64,000 bases of DNA from Chloroflexota bacterium (GTDB lineage: Bacteria > Chloroflexota > Dehalococcoidia > Lucifugimonadales > UBA2962): positions 1 to 64,000 of the forward strand of contig PAAV01000052.1 in the NCBI GenBank assembly GCA_002699485.1, written 5' to 3'. The notes beneath the pieces are model-generated. The model saw nothing but the letters and a program-made list of their open reading frames with translations. It did not search any database and had not been told where the DNA came from. A program made the translations under genes and the position numbers. Of the stretch, positions 1 through 8,972 are shown piece by piece (positions within the stretch are counted from its first letter, which is position 1; each line of letters opens with the position of its first letter).

Positions 1-357
1 AGGGCACGTAATGTAAGTCTGTCTCTTGCTGGTCCGTATAACAGCGGTATATTGGCCGCAGGTTTGAAAGACGAATTAACTAAGGAATCCAAGTTCTTTT
101 ATGAAAATGTATCCCCGGAAGTTCTCAAACACGCGCAATCAATTAAATCAGTTTGTGATAATCATCAAGTGCCACTGAAGGCAGTAGCCTTACAGTTTGG
201 AACTGCTTCAGATGTGGTAGCCACAACGGTTCCAGGTGCCAGAAAAGCTGCAGAAGCTTTAGATAATGCACAAATGATTGATTTAAAAATCCCTAATCAA
301 CTCTGGGATGAACTTAAATCAAAAAATTTAATTCCTGGAAATTGCCAAACACCTTAA
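1..357 (+). CDS. Aldo/keto reductase, C-terminal part (5' truncated by window)
   Basis: The reading frame is open from base 1, so the listed start at 52 is only an internal TTG. The upstream codons give a segment containing AGPYNSGILA, which is conserved in the D-threo-aldose (L-fucose) / pyridoxal dehydrogenase branch of the aldo/keto reductases. The rest (CDNHQVPLKAVALQF, VPGARKAAEALDNAQ, IPNQLWDELKSKNLI) matches the family C-terminus. These are cytosolic NAD(P)-dependent oxidoreductases. The catalytic Asp-Tyr-Lys-His region lies before the window. The exact substrate cannot be given. It ends with TAA, 118 bases before argJ. Confidence 0.82.
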   Translation, partial: RARNVSLSLAGPYNSGILAAGLKDELTKESKFFYENVSPEVLKHAQSIKSVCDNHQVPLKAVALQFGTASDVVATTVPGARKAAEALDNAQMIDLKIPNQLWDELKSKNLIPGNCQTP

Positions 358-475
358 ACGTAAAATAAGCTCCATTTTTAAATCCGAATGCAATCACGTT
401 TATGCTATACTTCAAACTGTCATACGTCTGGTATTAGACTGGTAAATAACAAATTTGAGGCATTAAATTAAAACA

Positions 476-1684
476 ATGATTGAGTTAATTCAAAATGGCA
501 ATGTGACATCTCCTTTAGGTTTTTTGGCTGGAGGTACATACGCTGGATTAAAAGCTCCTGGTGATGAAGTGTTGGACATGGGAGTTCTTATTTCAGAGAG
601 CCAAGCCTCTATTGCTGCAACATTTACAACGAATAATGTGCCATCTCCTTCTGTAGTCTTAAGTAAAGAAAGAGCAGTTAACGATACTGCGATGGGTGTT
701 ATTGCAAATAGTGGTAGTGCTAATTGTTGTGTAGGTTCTCAAGGCTATGAAGATGCTAAAGAGATGTCTGCATTAGCTGGCGCTCATTTGGGTGTTAACC
801 CTGAAGACATTTTGGTTTGCAGCACAGGCGTCATAGGAGTGGAGTTACCAATGGCCCTTATTAGGCAGAACATGGGTAATATAAAGACCACTTCAGATGG
901 AGGTCATGATTTTGCTAAAGCAATTATGACAACTGATACGCGCAGTAAAGAATTAGCAATTTCCTTTGATTTAGGTGGTAAAAAAGTGACGATCGGTGGA
1001 GCTGCAAAGGGAGCAGGCATGATACATCCCAACATGGCTACTATGCTTGCTTTTATAACAACCGATGCTTCAGTAGGAAAAGCATTTTTGCAGAAATCAT
1101 TAGGTGAGTCCGTAGGGCAATCGTTTAATATGATTGATATTGATAATGATCAAAGTACAAATGACACGGTTTTAGCTTTAGCTAATGGGAAATCTGGAGC
1201 TGATGAAATTGATGAAAATTCACCCGATTCAAACGCTTTCAAAGAGGGACTCACATATGTATGTGTTGAATTGGCAAAGGAAATAGTAAGGGATGCCGAA
1301 GGCGCTCAAAGGGTAATGGAGGTAGCTGTGGAAGGGGCATTATCTATCGAGGATGCCGCTAAAGCTGCCAGAGAAATATCCAGTTCAATGCTCGTTAAAA
1401 CTATGCTTCATGGCGGAGACCCAAACTGGGGCAGGTTAATGATGGCAATAGGTAAAAGTGGGATAAAAATTAACGAGTCAAAAATAGATATATATATTAA
1501 TGAAATACAGATAGTTCATGAAGGACAAACGATTTCATTTTTTAAGGATGCTGTAGTCAGTGCAATGAATGCGCCAGAAGTTAAATTTGGTATATCGCTC
1601 AATGTGGGTGATGCCTCAGCTACTGCTTGGGGTTGTGATTTAACAGAAGAATATGTGGTGTTTAATTCAGCATATAGTACGTGA
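476..1684 (+). CDS. argJ: Bifunctional ornithine acetyltransferase / N-acetylglutamate synthase
   Basis: ArgJ moves the acetyl group from N-acetylornithine to glutamate, recycling acetyl in arginine synthesis. The 402 aa length is normal. The autoprocessing site is visible as KGAGMIHPNMATMLAF, with the nucleophile Thr189 after Ala188 separating the alpha and beta chains. The oxyanion-hole segment STGVIG is near residue 116. The HGGDPNWGR motif in the beta chain is also typical. It is the first gene of a nine-gene same-strand run (argJ to tsaD), and argB follows after 26 bases. Whether it is mono- or bifunctional cannot be told from sequence. No argC or argF is in the window. Confidence 0.96.
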   Translation: MIELIQNGNVTSPLGFLAGGTYAGLKAPGDEVLDMGVLISESQASIAATFTTNNVPSPSVVLSKERAVNDTAMGVIANSGSANCCVGSQGYEDAKEMSALAGAHLGVNPEDILVCSTGVIGVELPMALIRQNMGNIKTTSDGGHDFAKAIMTTDTRSKELAISFDLGGKKVTIGGAAKGAGMIHPNMATMLAFITTDASVGKAFLQKSLGESVGQSFNMIDIDNDQSTNDTVLALANGKSGADEIDENSPDSNAFKEGLTYVCVELAKEIVRDAEGAQRVMEVAVEGALSIEDAAKAAREISSSMLVKTMLHGGDPNWGRLMMAIGKSGIKINESKIDIYINEIQIVHEGQTISFFKDAVVSAMNAPEVKFGISLNVGDASATAWGCDLTEEYVVFNSAYST

Positions 1685-1710
1685 AATATACGCTAGTTGA
1701 GCTTTAGATT

Positions 1711-2619
1711 ATGCAGTATCAAGAAGATTCCGTAAATTTACAATCATCTAATTTAGATGCTAATACTGATATGCCAGTTAAAAATAAACAAGAAGCACCT
1801 AATAATTCGCAGCGAATAAACAATTCAAGCCGATCTCTAGTAGTAGTTAAGATCGGCGGTAGCACATTTGGATCTGATGATACGACAGTTGCTGACCTAG
1901 TGAAGTTACAAAAACAAGGGTTCCACCCCGTTGTTGTTCATGGCGGAGGTAAGGTGGTCAGTGATTGGCTAAAAAAGCAAGGAATACGACCGAAATTTAT
2001 ACGTGGTTTACGCGTAACTGATCAGAATACATTGGATGTTGTCGTAGGTGTTTTAACTGGGGTAGTTAACAAGAAACTTGTAGGCGAAATTGTATTGCGC
2101 GGAGGGAAAGCTGTAGGGCTTTCTGGAGTTGATGGAGGAATATTAAAAGCCGATGCTGAAAACCCAGAATTAGGGTTTGTAGGTACTATCAAGAAAGTTG
2201 ATGTTAGCGCCCTTTTAGATATATTAGATGGTGGCAATATACCTGTGCTAGCGCCAGTCGCAATAAAGCAGGGCCGCGGGGATGATCCTATTCAACTATT
2301 GAACATTAATGCTGACATTGCAGCTGGTGAGGTAGCAGCAGCTCTTAAAGCCGACAGGTTAATCATGTTAACTGATGTACCTGGAGTTCTTGACTCCTCG
2401 AGAAGGGTTATTAAAAGACTTACTCAAAAACAAGCTAAAGGATTAGTTGAATCAAATATTGTAGCTGGTGGAATGGTTCCGAAAATAGAATCTTGTATTA
2501 AGGCACTCGAAGAAGTAAAGGAAACTTTCATTGTTGATGGCCGTAAGCCACATATTCTTCTTGAATGCTTCGAAAAAGAGGCTGGAAATTCCTTCAATAA
2601 TGGAACCAGAGTTGGTTAA
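1711..2619 (+). CDS. argB: Acetylglutamate kinase
   Basis: ArgB phosphorylates N-acetylglutamate with ATP, the committed step towards arginine. Amino-acid-kinase motifs are clear: VVKIGGS near residue 45, VVHGGGK near 75, GLSGVDGG in the middle, LTDVPGVL, and the late GGMVPK. The first 40 residues are polar, Asn/Ser/Gln-rich and unlike the family core. They could be a real N-terminal extension, as arginine-inhibited hexameric kinases carry an extra N-terminal helix, or the true start may be further in (ATG at residue 21). No strong ribosome site precedes the listed ATG. Confidence 0.93.
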   Translation: MQYQEDSVNLQSSNLDANTDMPVKNKQEAPNNSQRINNSSRSLVVVKIGGSTFGSDDTTVADLVKLQKQGFHPVVVHGGGKVVSDWLKKQGIRPKFIRGLRVTDQNTLDVVVGVLTGVVNKKLVGEIVLRGGKAVGLSGVDGGILKADAENPELGFVGTIKKVDVSALLDILDGGNIPVLAPVAIKQGRGDDPIQLLNINADIAAGEVAAALKADRLIMLTDVPGVLDSSRRVIKRLTQKQAKGLVESNIVAGGMVPKIESCIKALEEVKETFIVDGRKPHILLECFEKEAGNSFNNGTRVG

Positions 2620-2709
2620 ATCAGAAATTAAAATTTTCTTTGAATGTTACATTTTTAACTAAGTTCATCATATACTTGGCAGTTAAGTTTGATTTTATAG
2701 GAGAATAAA

Positions 2710-3897
2710 ATGGCTGATTGGAGATCCAAAGAGGCTAAATACTACATGAAAGTGGTTAATCGCCAATCCATTGTAATTGTGAAAGGTGAAGGTACTCGGG
2801 TGTGGGATGATGAAGGTAAAGATTATCTAGATTTCACAGCTGGATGGGCAGTAAACAATATTGGCCATGCGAACCCTGCAATTACTGCGGCTATACAGAC
2901 GCAAGCTGGTCAACTTTTACAAACATCTAATCAGTTTTTTACTATACCGCAGTTGGAATTAGCAGAACTGTTAGTAGAAAACAGTTGTATGGAGAAAGTA
3001 TTTTTCTGTAATAGCGGAGCCGAAGCTAACGAAGGTGCTATAAAGCTAATCCGTAAATGGGGAAAAATAAATAAAAATGGGCCAGGCGAAATTATCACAG
3101 CTTACAAATCATTTCATGGCCGGACCATGAATATGGTGGCAGCAACCGCTCAGCCAAAATATCAAGAAGCATGGGCTCCGATTCCTACAGGTTTTACACA
3201 CGTAGATTTCGATGACATTACTCAGATAAAGAATGCAACTAATGAAAACACCGTTGCAGTGATGCTCGAGCCGGTGCAAAGCGAAGGGGGAGTTAATATC
3301 CCGTCATCTGACTATCTCTCAAATGTACGGTCTTGGTGTGATGAAAACAACTTACTTTTAATATTTGATGAAGTATCCACAGGATTAGGTAGGCTTGGCG
3401 AATTGTTTGGATATCAATTATTTGATGTGGAGCCAGATGTTTTAACTCTTGCTAAAGGCTTGGGAGGCGGAGTTCCAATAGGCGCATTTCTATGTAATCA
3501 AAGAGCAAACGTACTTGAACCTGGTGACCATGGATCTACATTTGGAGGCAATGCGTTAACGTGCGCAGCTTCTGAAGCTTCAACAAGATTCATTATTGAA
3601 GAAGATGTGCCGGGTAATTCTAGAAATGTTGGTAAGTATATGAAAGACCAATTAGAAAATCTCAGAATGAAACATGAGATCATATCTGATGTGCGAGGCA
3701 TTGGCTGTTTAGTTGGTGTTGAGTTTTCAGCCGATATAGCAGGCAAGTTATTATCTGCCTGTAACGATAATGGATTGCTGTTAAATGTTACTGCGACCAA
3801 TATCGTACGCTGGATGCCTCCTTTGACTGTCACTAAAGAAGAAGTAGACGAAGCTATAGAAAAGTTCGACAAAGCTTTGGATATTGCGAAGGTGTAA
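2710..3897 (+). CDS. argD: Acetylornithine aminotransferase (class III PLP)
   Basis: ArgD transaminates N-acetylglutamate semialdehyde to N-acetylornithine using glutamate and PLP. An AGGAG site sits 6 bases before the ATG. The class III signature is present: NSGAEANEGAIKLIRKW near residue 101, FHGRT near 136, FDEVSTGLGR near 219, and Schiff-base Lys249 in LTLAKGLGGG. The 395 aa length is typical. The usual DEVQTG is DEVSTG here. Ornithine or succinylornithine aminotransferase is possible by fold, but the arg neighbours favour ArgD. argG begins 4 bases after its stop. Confidence 0.94.
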   Translation: MADWRSKEAKYYMKVVNRQSIVIVKGEGTRVWDDEGKDYLDFTAGWAVNNIGHANPAITAAIQTQAGQLLQTSNQFFTIPQLELAELLVENSCMEKVFFCNSGAEANEGAIKLIRKWGKINKNGPGEIITAYKSFHGRTMNMVAATAQPKYQEAWAPIPTGFTHVDFDDITQIKNATNENTVAVMLEPVQSEGGVNIPSSDYLSNVRSWCDENNLLLIFDEVSTGLGRLGELFGYQLFDVEPDVLTLAKGLGGGVPIGAFLCNQRANVLEPGDHGSTFGGNALTCAASEASTRFIIEEDVPGNSRNVGKYMKDQLENLRMKHEIISDVRGIGCLVGVEFSADIAGKLLSACNDNGLLLNVTATNIVRWMPPLTVTKEEVDEAIEKFDKALDIAKV

Positions 3898-3901
3898 TAC
3901 A

Positions 3902-5164
3902 TTGAATTGGAAAGATTTACAAAAATCTGGCTCTTCTGTTTTTGCTGGTGCTCTATCCGGTGGCTTAGATAGCTGCACTATTACCCACTGGCTTGCTGAC
4001 AAAGGTATTAAAGTGCATGCTTTTACAGTTGATATCGGCCAGCCTGATGAAGAGGATATCAACTCAATAGCAGAACGAATGAAAGGATGCGGGGCGTATA
4101 AAGTTGATATTTTGGATGCTAAAGATATCTTGGCACAGTCAGCTTTAAAGCTTTTGCAAAGTCAGGCTAGATATGAGGGTGGATATTGGAATACAACTGG
4201 TATCGCTAGACCCGTTATTGTTTCAACAATTCTCAATGCTATGGCTGAAAGTAAAATAAAAGTTTTTTTCCATGGGGCTACCGGCAGGGGCAATGACCAA
4301 GTTAGGTTTGAACTGGCAGCAAACATGCTTGATCCGTCTGTTTCTGTTTATGCTCCTTGGAGGGATCCTGAATTTCTTGAGAGTTTTCCTGGCAGGCAAA
4401 GTATGATTGATTATTGTGAATCAAACGGTTTGCCAATAAAAACCAGATCCGAATCCAGGTATTCGACAGATGCCAACTTTGTAGGCCTATCTCATGAGGC
4501 AGGCGATTTAGAGGATGTTTCTATCCCTTCAGATTTTGTGACGCCTGTAATGGGAGTTACTCCTGAGGATGCGCCAATCACCGCTGAAACAGTAAGTATT
4601 GAATGGGCTCAAGGCATACCAATCAAAATTGATTCTAAGCCTTTAAATTTGACCGAAATGTTTGTTGAATGTAACAAAATTGGTGGTCGGAATGGAATTG
4701 GAATTAACACACATGCAGTAGAGAACAGATTTGTAGGTATTAAGTCTCGGGGTATCTACGAGGCACCGGGCATCGAAGTCTTGGGTCAGTCCTTAGAATA
4801 TTTATTACAGTTTATTTTGGATAGACGAGCCAGAGAATTCTATGAACAAGTTTCTGCGGTAGTAAGCAGGCAGCTTTATCAGGGATACTGGCTAGATTTA
4901 GCTACAACTGCGGCGTTATCTTCTCTCGATCCAATAATGCGATTAGTTAATGGGACAATAAAAGTAAGCTTATATAAAGGCAACGTTTTGTTTGACTCTG
5001 CCGCTACAGGTGCATCTGAAATGCCTCATTCGCTTTATACCGATGATTCTTCAATGGAAGCAATCGGAAATTATGATCACTTAGATGCTGAAGGATTATT
5101 AAAGATATATGGGCTATCTGCCAAGAACTTTGGTAACAGCCAATATAAATCCACCGGGAGATAA
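3902..5164 (+). CDS. argG: Argininosuccinate synthase
   Basis: ArgG joins citrulline and aspartate using ATP. The PP-loop motif ALSGGLDSC is near the N-terminus, and GATGRGNDQVRFE, the citrulline/aspartate-binding region, is near residue 120. The ORF track starts at TTG 3884 inside argD. I prefer TTG 3902, because GAAGG (3888-3892) lies 9 bases ahead and the protein then starts MNWKDLQKSG, giving 420 aa. The first pocket residues differ slightly from the common SGGLDTS (SGGLDSC here). The stop is followed after 2 bases by the acyl-CoA dehydrogenase gene, so the two are probably co-transcribed. Confidence 0.95.
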   Translation: MNWKDLQKSGSSVFAGALSGGLDSCTITHWLADKGIKVHAFTVDIGQPDEEDINSIAERMKGCGAYKVDILDAKDILAQSALKLLQSQARYEGGYWNTTGIARPVIVSTILNAMAESKIKVFFHGATGRGNDQVRFELAANMLDPSVSVYAPWRDPEFLESFPGRQSMIDYCESNGLPIKTRSESRYSTDANFVGLSHEAGDLEDVSIPSDFVTPVMGVTPEDAPITAETVSIEWAQGIPIKIDSKPLNLTEMFVECNKIGGRNGIGINTHAVENRFVGIKSRGIYEAPGIEVLGQSLEYLLQFILDRRAREFYEQVSAVVSRQLYQGYWLDLATTAALSSLDPIMRLVNGTIKVSLYKGNVLFDSAATGASEMPHSLYTDDSSMEAIGNYDHLDAEGLLKIYGLSAKNFGNSQYKSTGR

Positions 5165-5166
5165 AT

Positions 5167-6324
5167 TTGCCTGAGGTAAATAAAGAGACGCAAGCGCAAA
5201 TAATCTCTCTTGTTAGTGACTTTGTTCGTCGAGACGTTTTGCCAGTCGTTAAAGACCTTGAAGCCAAAGATATTTATCCGGAAGATTTAATTGACCAGAT
5301 GGCAGAATTGGGCTTATTTGGAATTACAATTCCTCAGCAATATGGTGGGATGGGACTAGACCACACGACGTTCGCAATGATTTTTGAGGAACTTTCGAAA
5401 GGATGGATGAGTCTGACAGGACCCATAGGGACTCATCATGTAATGGCTTCTATTATCTCTAATTTTGGCACGCCAACCCAGAAAGAGACATGGCTTCCTA
5501 AGATGGCCTCGGGTGAAATTAGAGGTGGATTGGGATTAACTGAACCAAGTGGTGGAAGTGACATACAAGCTATACAAACCAAAGCTGTCAAAAATGACGA
5601 TCATTACGAGATTACTGGATCCAAAATGTTTATTACTAATGGAGACCATGGTCACGCGTTTGCCATATTAGCCAAAACTGATGAAAAGGCTAACCCGCCA
5701 TATAAGGGCATGAGTTGTTTCATTGTCAGTAAAGATGTTAAGGGGTTTTCGGTTGGTAAGAAACTAGATAAATTGGGATATAAAGGTGTGAGCACCTGCG
5801 AACTTATATTTCAAGCTGCTAAGGTTCCTGAAACCGAGTTGATTGGTCAAATTGAAGGTAAGGGTTTTGGGCAAGTGTTATCTGCATTAGAATCGGGTCG
5901 GATTAATGTTGCTGCCAGAGCCGTTGGCGTGGCTCAAGCAGCATTTGAGGATGCAATAAAATACAGTCAAACTCGAGAAACTTTTGGAAAGCCAATATCA
6001 TCTCATCAGGCCATCCAATTAAAGCTCGCAGATATGGCTACTAAAATTCAGGCTGCACGGCTATTAACGTATGAAGCGGCTAATGACAAAGACAACGGGA
6101 AACGGGTAGATTTACAGTCTGGTATGGCAAAATTGTTTGCCAGTGAGATGTGTGCTTATGTTGCAATGGAATCGATGCGTATACATGGGGGCTACGGATA
6201 TATAAAAGATCTTCCTGTGGAAAGATATTATAGAGATGCACCATTAATGATCATAGGTGAAGGTACAAATGAGATACTTAGTTTGTTAATAGCCAAGCGA
6301 CTATTAGATGAATATAAGCTATGA
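5167..6324 (+). CDS. Acyl-CoA dehydrogenase family protein
   Basis: This FAD enzyme would oxidise an acyl-CoA to the enoyl-CoA and pass electrons to electron-transfer flavoprotein. It uses a TTG start with GGGAG 6 bases upstream. The 385 aa ORF shows GGLGLTEPSGGSDIQAIQTKA (FAD/substrate loop), ETFGKPISSHQ, RIHGGYGYIKDLPVERYYRDAP, and the late GEGTNEI whose Glu is the usual catalytic base. The C-terminus IAKRLL is the normal family end. The gene sits inside the arginine run, directly followed by a MaoC hydratase gene in the same frame. This suggests a two-step dehydrogenation/hydration unit. The substrate is unknown. Confidence 0.92.
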   Translation: MPEVNKETQAQIISLVSDFVRRDVLPVVKDLEAKDIYPEDLIDQMAELGLFGITIPQQYGGMGLDHTTFAMIFEELSKGWMSLTGPIGTHHVMASIISNFGTPTQKETWLPKMASGEIRGGLGLTEPSGGSDIQAIQTKAVKNDDHYEITGSKMFITNGDHGHAFAILAKTDEKANPPYKGMSCFIVSKDVKGFSVGKKLDKLGYKGVSTCELIFQAAKVPETELIGQIEGKGFGQVLSALESGRINVAARAVGVAQAAFEDAIKYSQTRETFGKPISSHQAIQLKLADMATKIQAARLLTYEAANDKDNGKRVDLQSGMAKLFASEMCAYVAMESMRIHGGYGYIKDLPVERYYRDAPLMIIGEGTNEILSLLIAKRLLDEYKL

Positions 6325-6330
6325 TTCACC

Positions 6331-6831
6331 GTGAAAACTAAATTAATTATGGGAAAAACAATCTACGATAGCAAAGACACATTTGGCGGGTATTTTGAAG
6401 ATTTTTCTGTTGGAAGTGTTTATAAACACTGGCCAGGGAAAACTATTACTGAGTCTGACAATCATCTGTTTTCTCTTATAACAATGAACACTAGTCCATT
6501 GCATATCGATGAAAACTATATGCTAAATCACAAACATGGAAAGATATTAGTTTGTGGTCCATTAGTGATGAGTTTAATAGTAGGGATGAGTGTTTCAGAC
6601 ACGTCAGGCAAAGCTGTTGCAAATTTGGAATACGAGTCAGTAAAACATTTGGGTCCGGTTTTTATTGGAGATACCATATATTCTCAGAGCGAGATTTTGG
6701 ACTGTACTCTAACAAGTGATAAAAAACGTGGAATTATATACATGGAAACGGTTGGTATTAATCAAAACGATGAGAAAATATTAAGTCTCAGGCGAAAGTT
6801 TTTAGTCCCTTGCAACCCGGATGGAGTCTAA
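6331..6831 (+). CDS. MaoC-like hotdog hydratase
   Basis: This 166 aa single hotdog domain probably hydrates an enoyl- or mesaconyl-type CoA thioester. The hydratase motif region reads ITESDNHLFSLITMNTSPLHID. The TMNTxPLHxD form resembles the mesaconyl-CoA hydratase-like branch rather than the classic (R)-hydratase TxDxNPxH. The start is uncertain: GTG 6331 has no clear ribosome site, and ATG 6349 is an alternative. It lies 6 bases after the acyl-CoA dehydrogenase and ends 4 bases before the preferred argH start. Co-occurrence with the dehydrogenase is the best functional clue. Confidence 0.85.
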   Translation: MKTKLIMGKTIYDSKDTFGGYFEDFSVGSVYKHWPGKTITESDNHLFSLITMNTSPLHIDENYMLNHKHGKILVCGPLVMSLIVGMSVSDTSGKAVANLEYESVKHLGPVFIGDTIYSQSEILDCTLTSDKKRGIIYMETVGINQNDEKILSLRRKFLVPCNPDGV

Positions 6832-6835
6832 TCTA

Positions 6836-8254
6836 ATGATGAAAAAAGGTAAATCCAACTTTACAGTTTCAATTCGTTACGATAAACGATTATATGATTA
6901 TGATATTAGAGGTTCACTAGCCCACGTACATATGTTGTCTAAGGTTGGAATCATCAATGAATCGGATGCTAACGAAATAAAGAAAGGTCTCGACTTAATC
7001 CGCAAAGAAATTGAAAGTGACAAATTTCCATGGAATGCAGATTTTGAAGACGTCCACATGAACATAGAAAAGCGCCTTACAGAGATTATTGGTGACATTG
7101 CTGGACAAATGCATACAGCTAGATCCAGGAATGATCAGGTTGCACTCGATATGCGTTTATTTGTTAAAGATTATACGACGGAGATTTTAGGCGAAGTATA
7201 TAGTCTGATAAATGTTTTAATTTATATAGCTGAAACCAAAGGTAAGATAGCTATGCCAGGCTACACTCATTTACAGAGAGGGCAGCCTGTTTTACTTTCT
7301 CATCACCTATTAGCATATGTTGAAATGTTGAATCGGGACGCAGAGCGATTTTGGCAGGTGTTGCATGCTTCAGATGTAATGCCTCTAGGAAGCGGAGCAA
7401 TGGCCGGCTCACCATATCCTTTGGATAGAGAATTAGTAGCAAAACAACTTGGCTTTAATCGGATATCTAGAAATAGTATGGATGCGGTGTCTGACAGAGA
7501 TTTCCTTCTTGATTTACTGTCGGCATCTTCTATAGCAATGATGCATTTATCTAGGTTATGTGAAGAATTAATCTTGTGGTCATCTGATGAATTTGCTTTT
7601 ATTAAGATGTCAGATGAATATACTACTGGGAGCAGCATGATGCCCCAGAAGCGCAATCCAGATTACGCTGAGTTAACTAGAGGCAGGACTGGGAGAGTAT
7701 ATGGGAATTTAATTTCACTGCTCACTACAATGAAAGGTTTGCCATTAACTTATAATCGTGATTTACAAGAGGATAAAGAAGCCGTTTTCGATACGGTTGA
7801 CACGCTAATTGGATGTTTGGATGCGTGCGCAGGTATGGTTTCCAATATGGAAATAAACGAAACTGCAATGCAGGGTGCTGCTGCTAAAGGTGCTTTATTG
7901 GCGACCGACTATGCTGATTATTTGGTATCAAAAGGATTGCCGTTTAGGAAAGCACATCAAGTTATTTCGTCAATCTCAGAGAGAGCTTTATCTGAGAATG
8001 TTGATTTGAAAGATTTTAAATTAGCTGACTTGAAAAAATTCTCAGAACTCTTTGATGAAGATATATTTTCAATCACGGCTGAATCATCGATTGAGGCCAG
8101 AGATGTTTTCGGAGGTACTGCCAAAAATAGAGTTAATGACGCCATAGAGTACAATAAATTGCGCATAACTCAACAGCTTGATCAAGCTGAAAAGTTGTAT
8201 GGCTCAGAACTCGTTTCCAGGATTAATAAAATCCAATCCTCAACGAGTCGCTGA
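6836..8254 (+). CDS. argH: Argininosuccinate lyase
   Basis: ArgH splits argininosuccinate to arginine and fumarate. The fumarase/aspartase signature GSSMMPQKRNPD is intact, as are HTARSRNDQVALD and MPGYTHLQRGQP. The track starts at ATG 6821 inside the MaoC gene. I prefer ATG 6836, because GGAG (6823-6826) lies 9 bases ahead, giving about 472 aa. The usual N-terminal LWGGRF segment is missing: the protein begins MMKKGKSNFTVSIRYDKRL, joining the family at its normal 'S-I-x-x-D-x-R-L' region. This looks like a genuine short N-terminus rather than a miscalled start, since no upstream frame restores it. Confidence 0.95.
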   Translation: MMKKGKSNFTVSIRYDKRLYDYDIRGSLAHVHMLSKVGIINESDANEIKKGLDLIRKEIESDKFPWNADFEDVHMNIEKRLTEIIGDIAGQMHTARSRNDQVALDMRLFVKDYTTEILGEVYSLINVLIYIAETKGKIAMPGYTHLQRGQPVLLSHHLLAYVEMLNRDAERFWQVLHASDVMPLGSGAMAGSPYPLDRELVAKQLGFNRISRNSMDAVSDRDFLLDLLSASSIAMMHLSRLCEELILWSSDEFAFIKMSDEYTTGSSMMPQKRNPDYAELTRGRTGRVYGNLISLLTTMKGLPLTYNRDLQEDKEAVFDTVDTLIGCLDACAGMVSNMEINETAMQGAAAKGALLATDYADYLVSKGLPFRKAHQVISSISERALSENVDLKDFKLADLKKFSELFDEDIFSITAESSIEARDVFGGTAKNRVNDAIEYNKLRITQQLDQAEKLYGSELVSRINKIQSSTSR

Positions 8255-8278
8255 TTAAACAAAAAGGGGTAAAACGAG

Positions 8279-8950
8279 ATTACTCAAAAGATAAAAATTG
8301 CTCCCTCTATGCTTGCTGCTGACTTTAGTAACTTCGGATCTGAAATTACAAATGTGACAGAAGCAGGCGCAGATTGGATTCACTTAGACGTGATGGATGG
8401 CCAGTTTGTTCCAAATTTAACGTTTGGTCCTCCAGTTATTGCTTCTCTGCGAGAATACAGTCGATTACACTTTGATATTCATTTGATGGCCAATAATCCA
8501 CATGAATTAATTGAGCCTTTGATAGATGCTGGAGCCGATTCTATTACTTTGCATGTGGAAGCATTAACGGACCTTGAAAAAGGCATTAATCAAATTAAGT
8601 CGCATGGTTGTAAAGTAGGTGTAGCTGTAAATCCAGCCACAGATGAACAAGAGATATTGCCATTTTTGCAGTCAGTGGATTTAATATTGGTAATGAGTGT
8701 AGTGCCAGGATACGGAGGGCAATCATTCATTCCAGCTTCTATCGATAAAGTGAAGCGTGTCAGAAGTATAATAGAAGATGCAAATCAAGATATCGAGCTT
8801 CAAGTTGATGGAGGAATTTCGACAGAGAACTCACAGGCTTTAATAAACGCGGGAGCCACAATTTTGGTTGCTGGATCATTTCTGTTTTCAAGCAATAATC
8901 AAATGTCAAATTCGATATTGAGTTTAAGAGGAAATGTAAATCAGGATTAA
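8279..8950 (+). CDS. rpe: Ribulose-phosphate 3-epimerase, probable ATT start
   Basis: Rpe interconverts ribulose-5-P and xylulose-5-P in the pentose phosphate and Calvin pathways. Family motifs are HLDVMDGQFVPNLTFGP, DIHLMANNP, VMSVVPGYGGQ and LQVDGGIS. The track starts at ATG 8309, which cuts off the conserved IAPSxLAADFS N-terminus. The in-frame upstream codons 8279-8308 read ITQKIKIAPS and restore it, but contain no ATG, GTG or TTG before an upstream stop. AGGGG (8265-8269) lies 9 bases before ATT 8279, so an ATT start giving 223 aa is the best explanation. The gene sits between argH and tsaD. Confidence 0.9.
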   Translation: MTQKIKIAPSMLAADFSNFGSEITNVTEAGADWIHLDVMDGQFVPNLTFGPPVIASLREYSRLHFDIHLMANNPHELIEPLIDAGADSITLHVEALTDLEKGINQIKSHGCKVGVAVNPATDEQEILPFLQSVDLILVMSVVPGYGGQSFIPASIDKVKRVRSIIEDANQDIELQVDGGISTENSQALINAGATILVAGSFLFSSNNQMSNSILSLRGNVNQD

Positions 8951-8972
8951 CTTCTTTTATAAATTTACATAA

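Noticed and set aside
6322-6324. TGA between acyl-CoA dehydrogenase and MaoC in the same frame, possibly a Sec codon
   Set aside because: The dehydrogenase ends with the conserved IAKRLL C-terminus just before, and MaoC has its own normal domain start, so this is an ordinary stop between adjacent genes.
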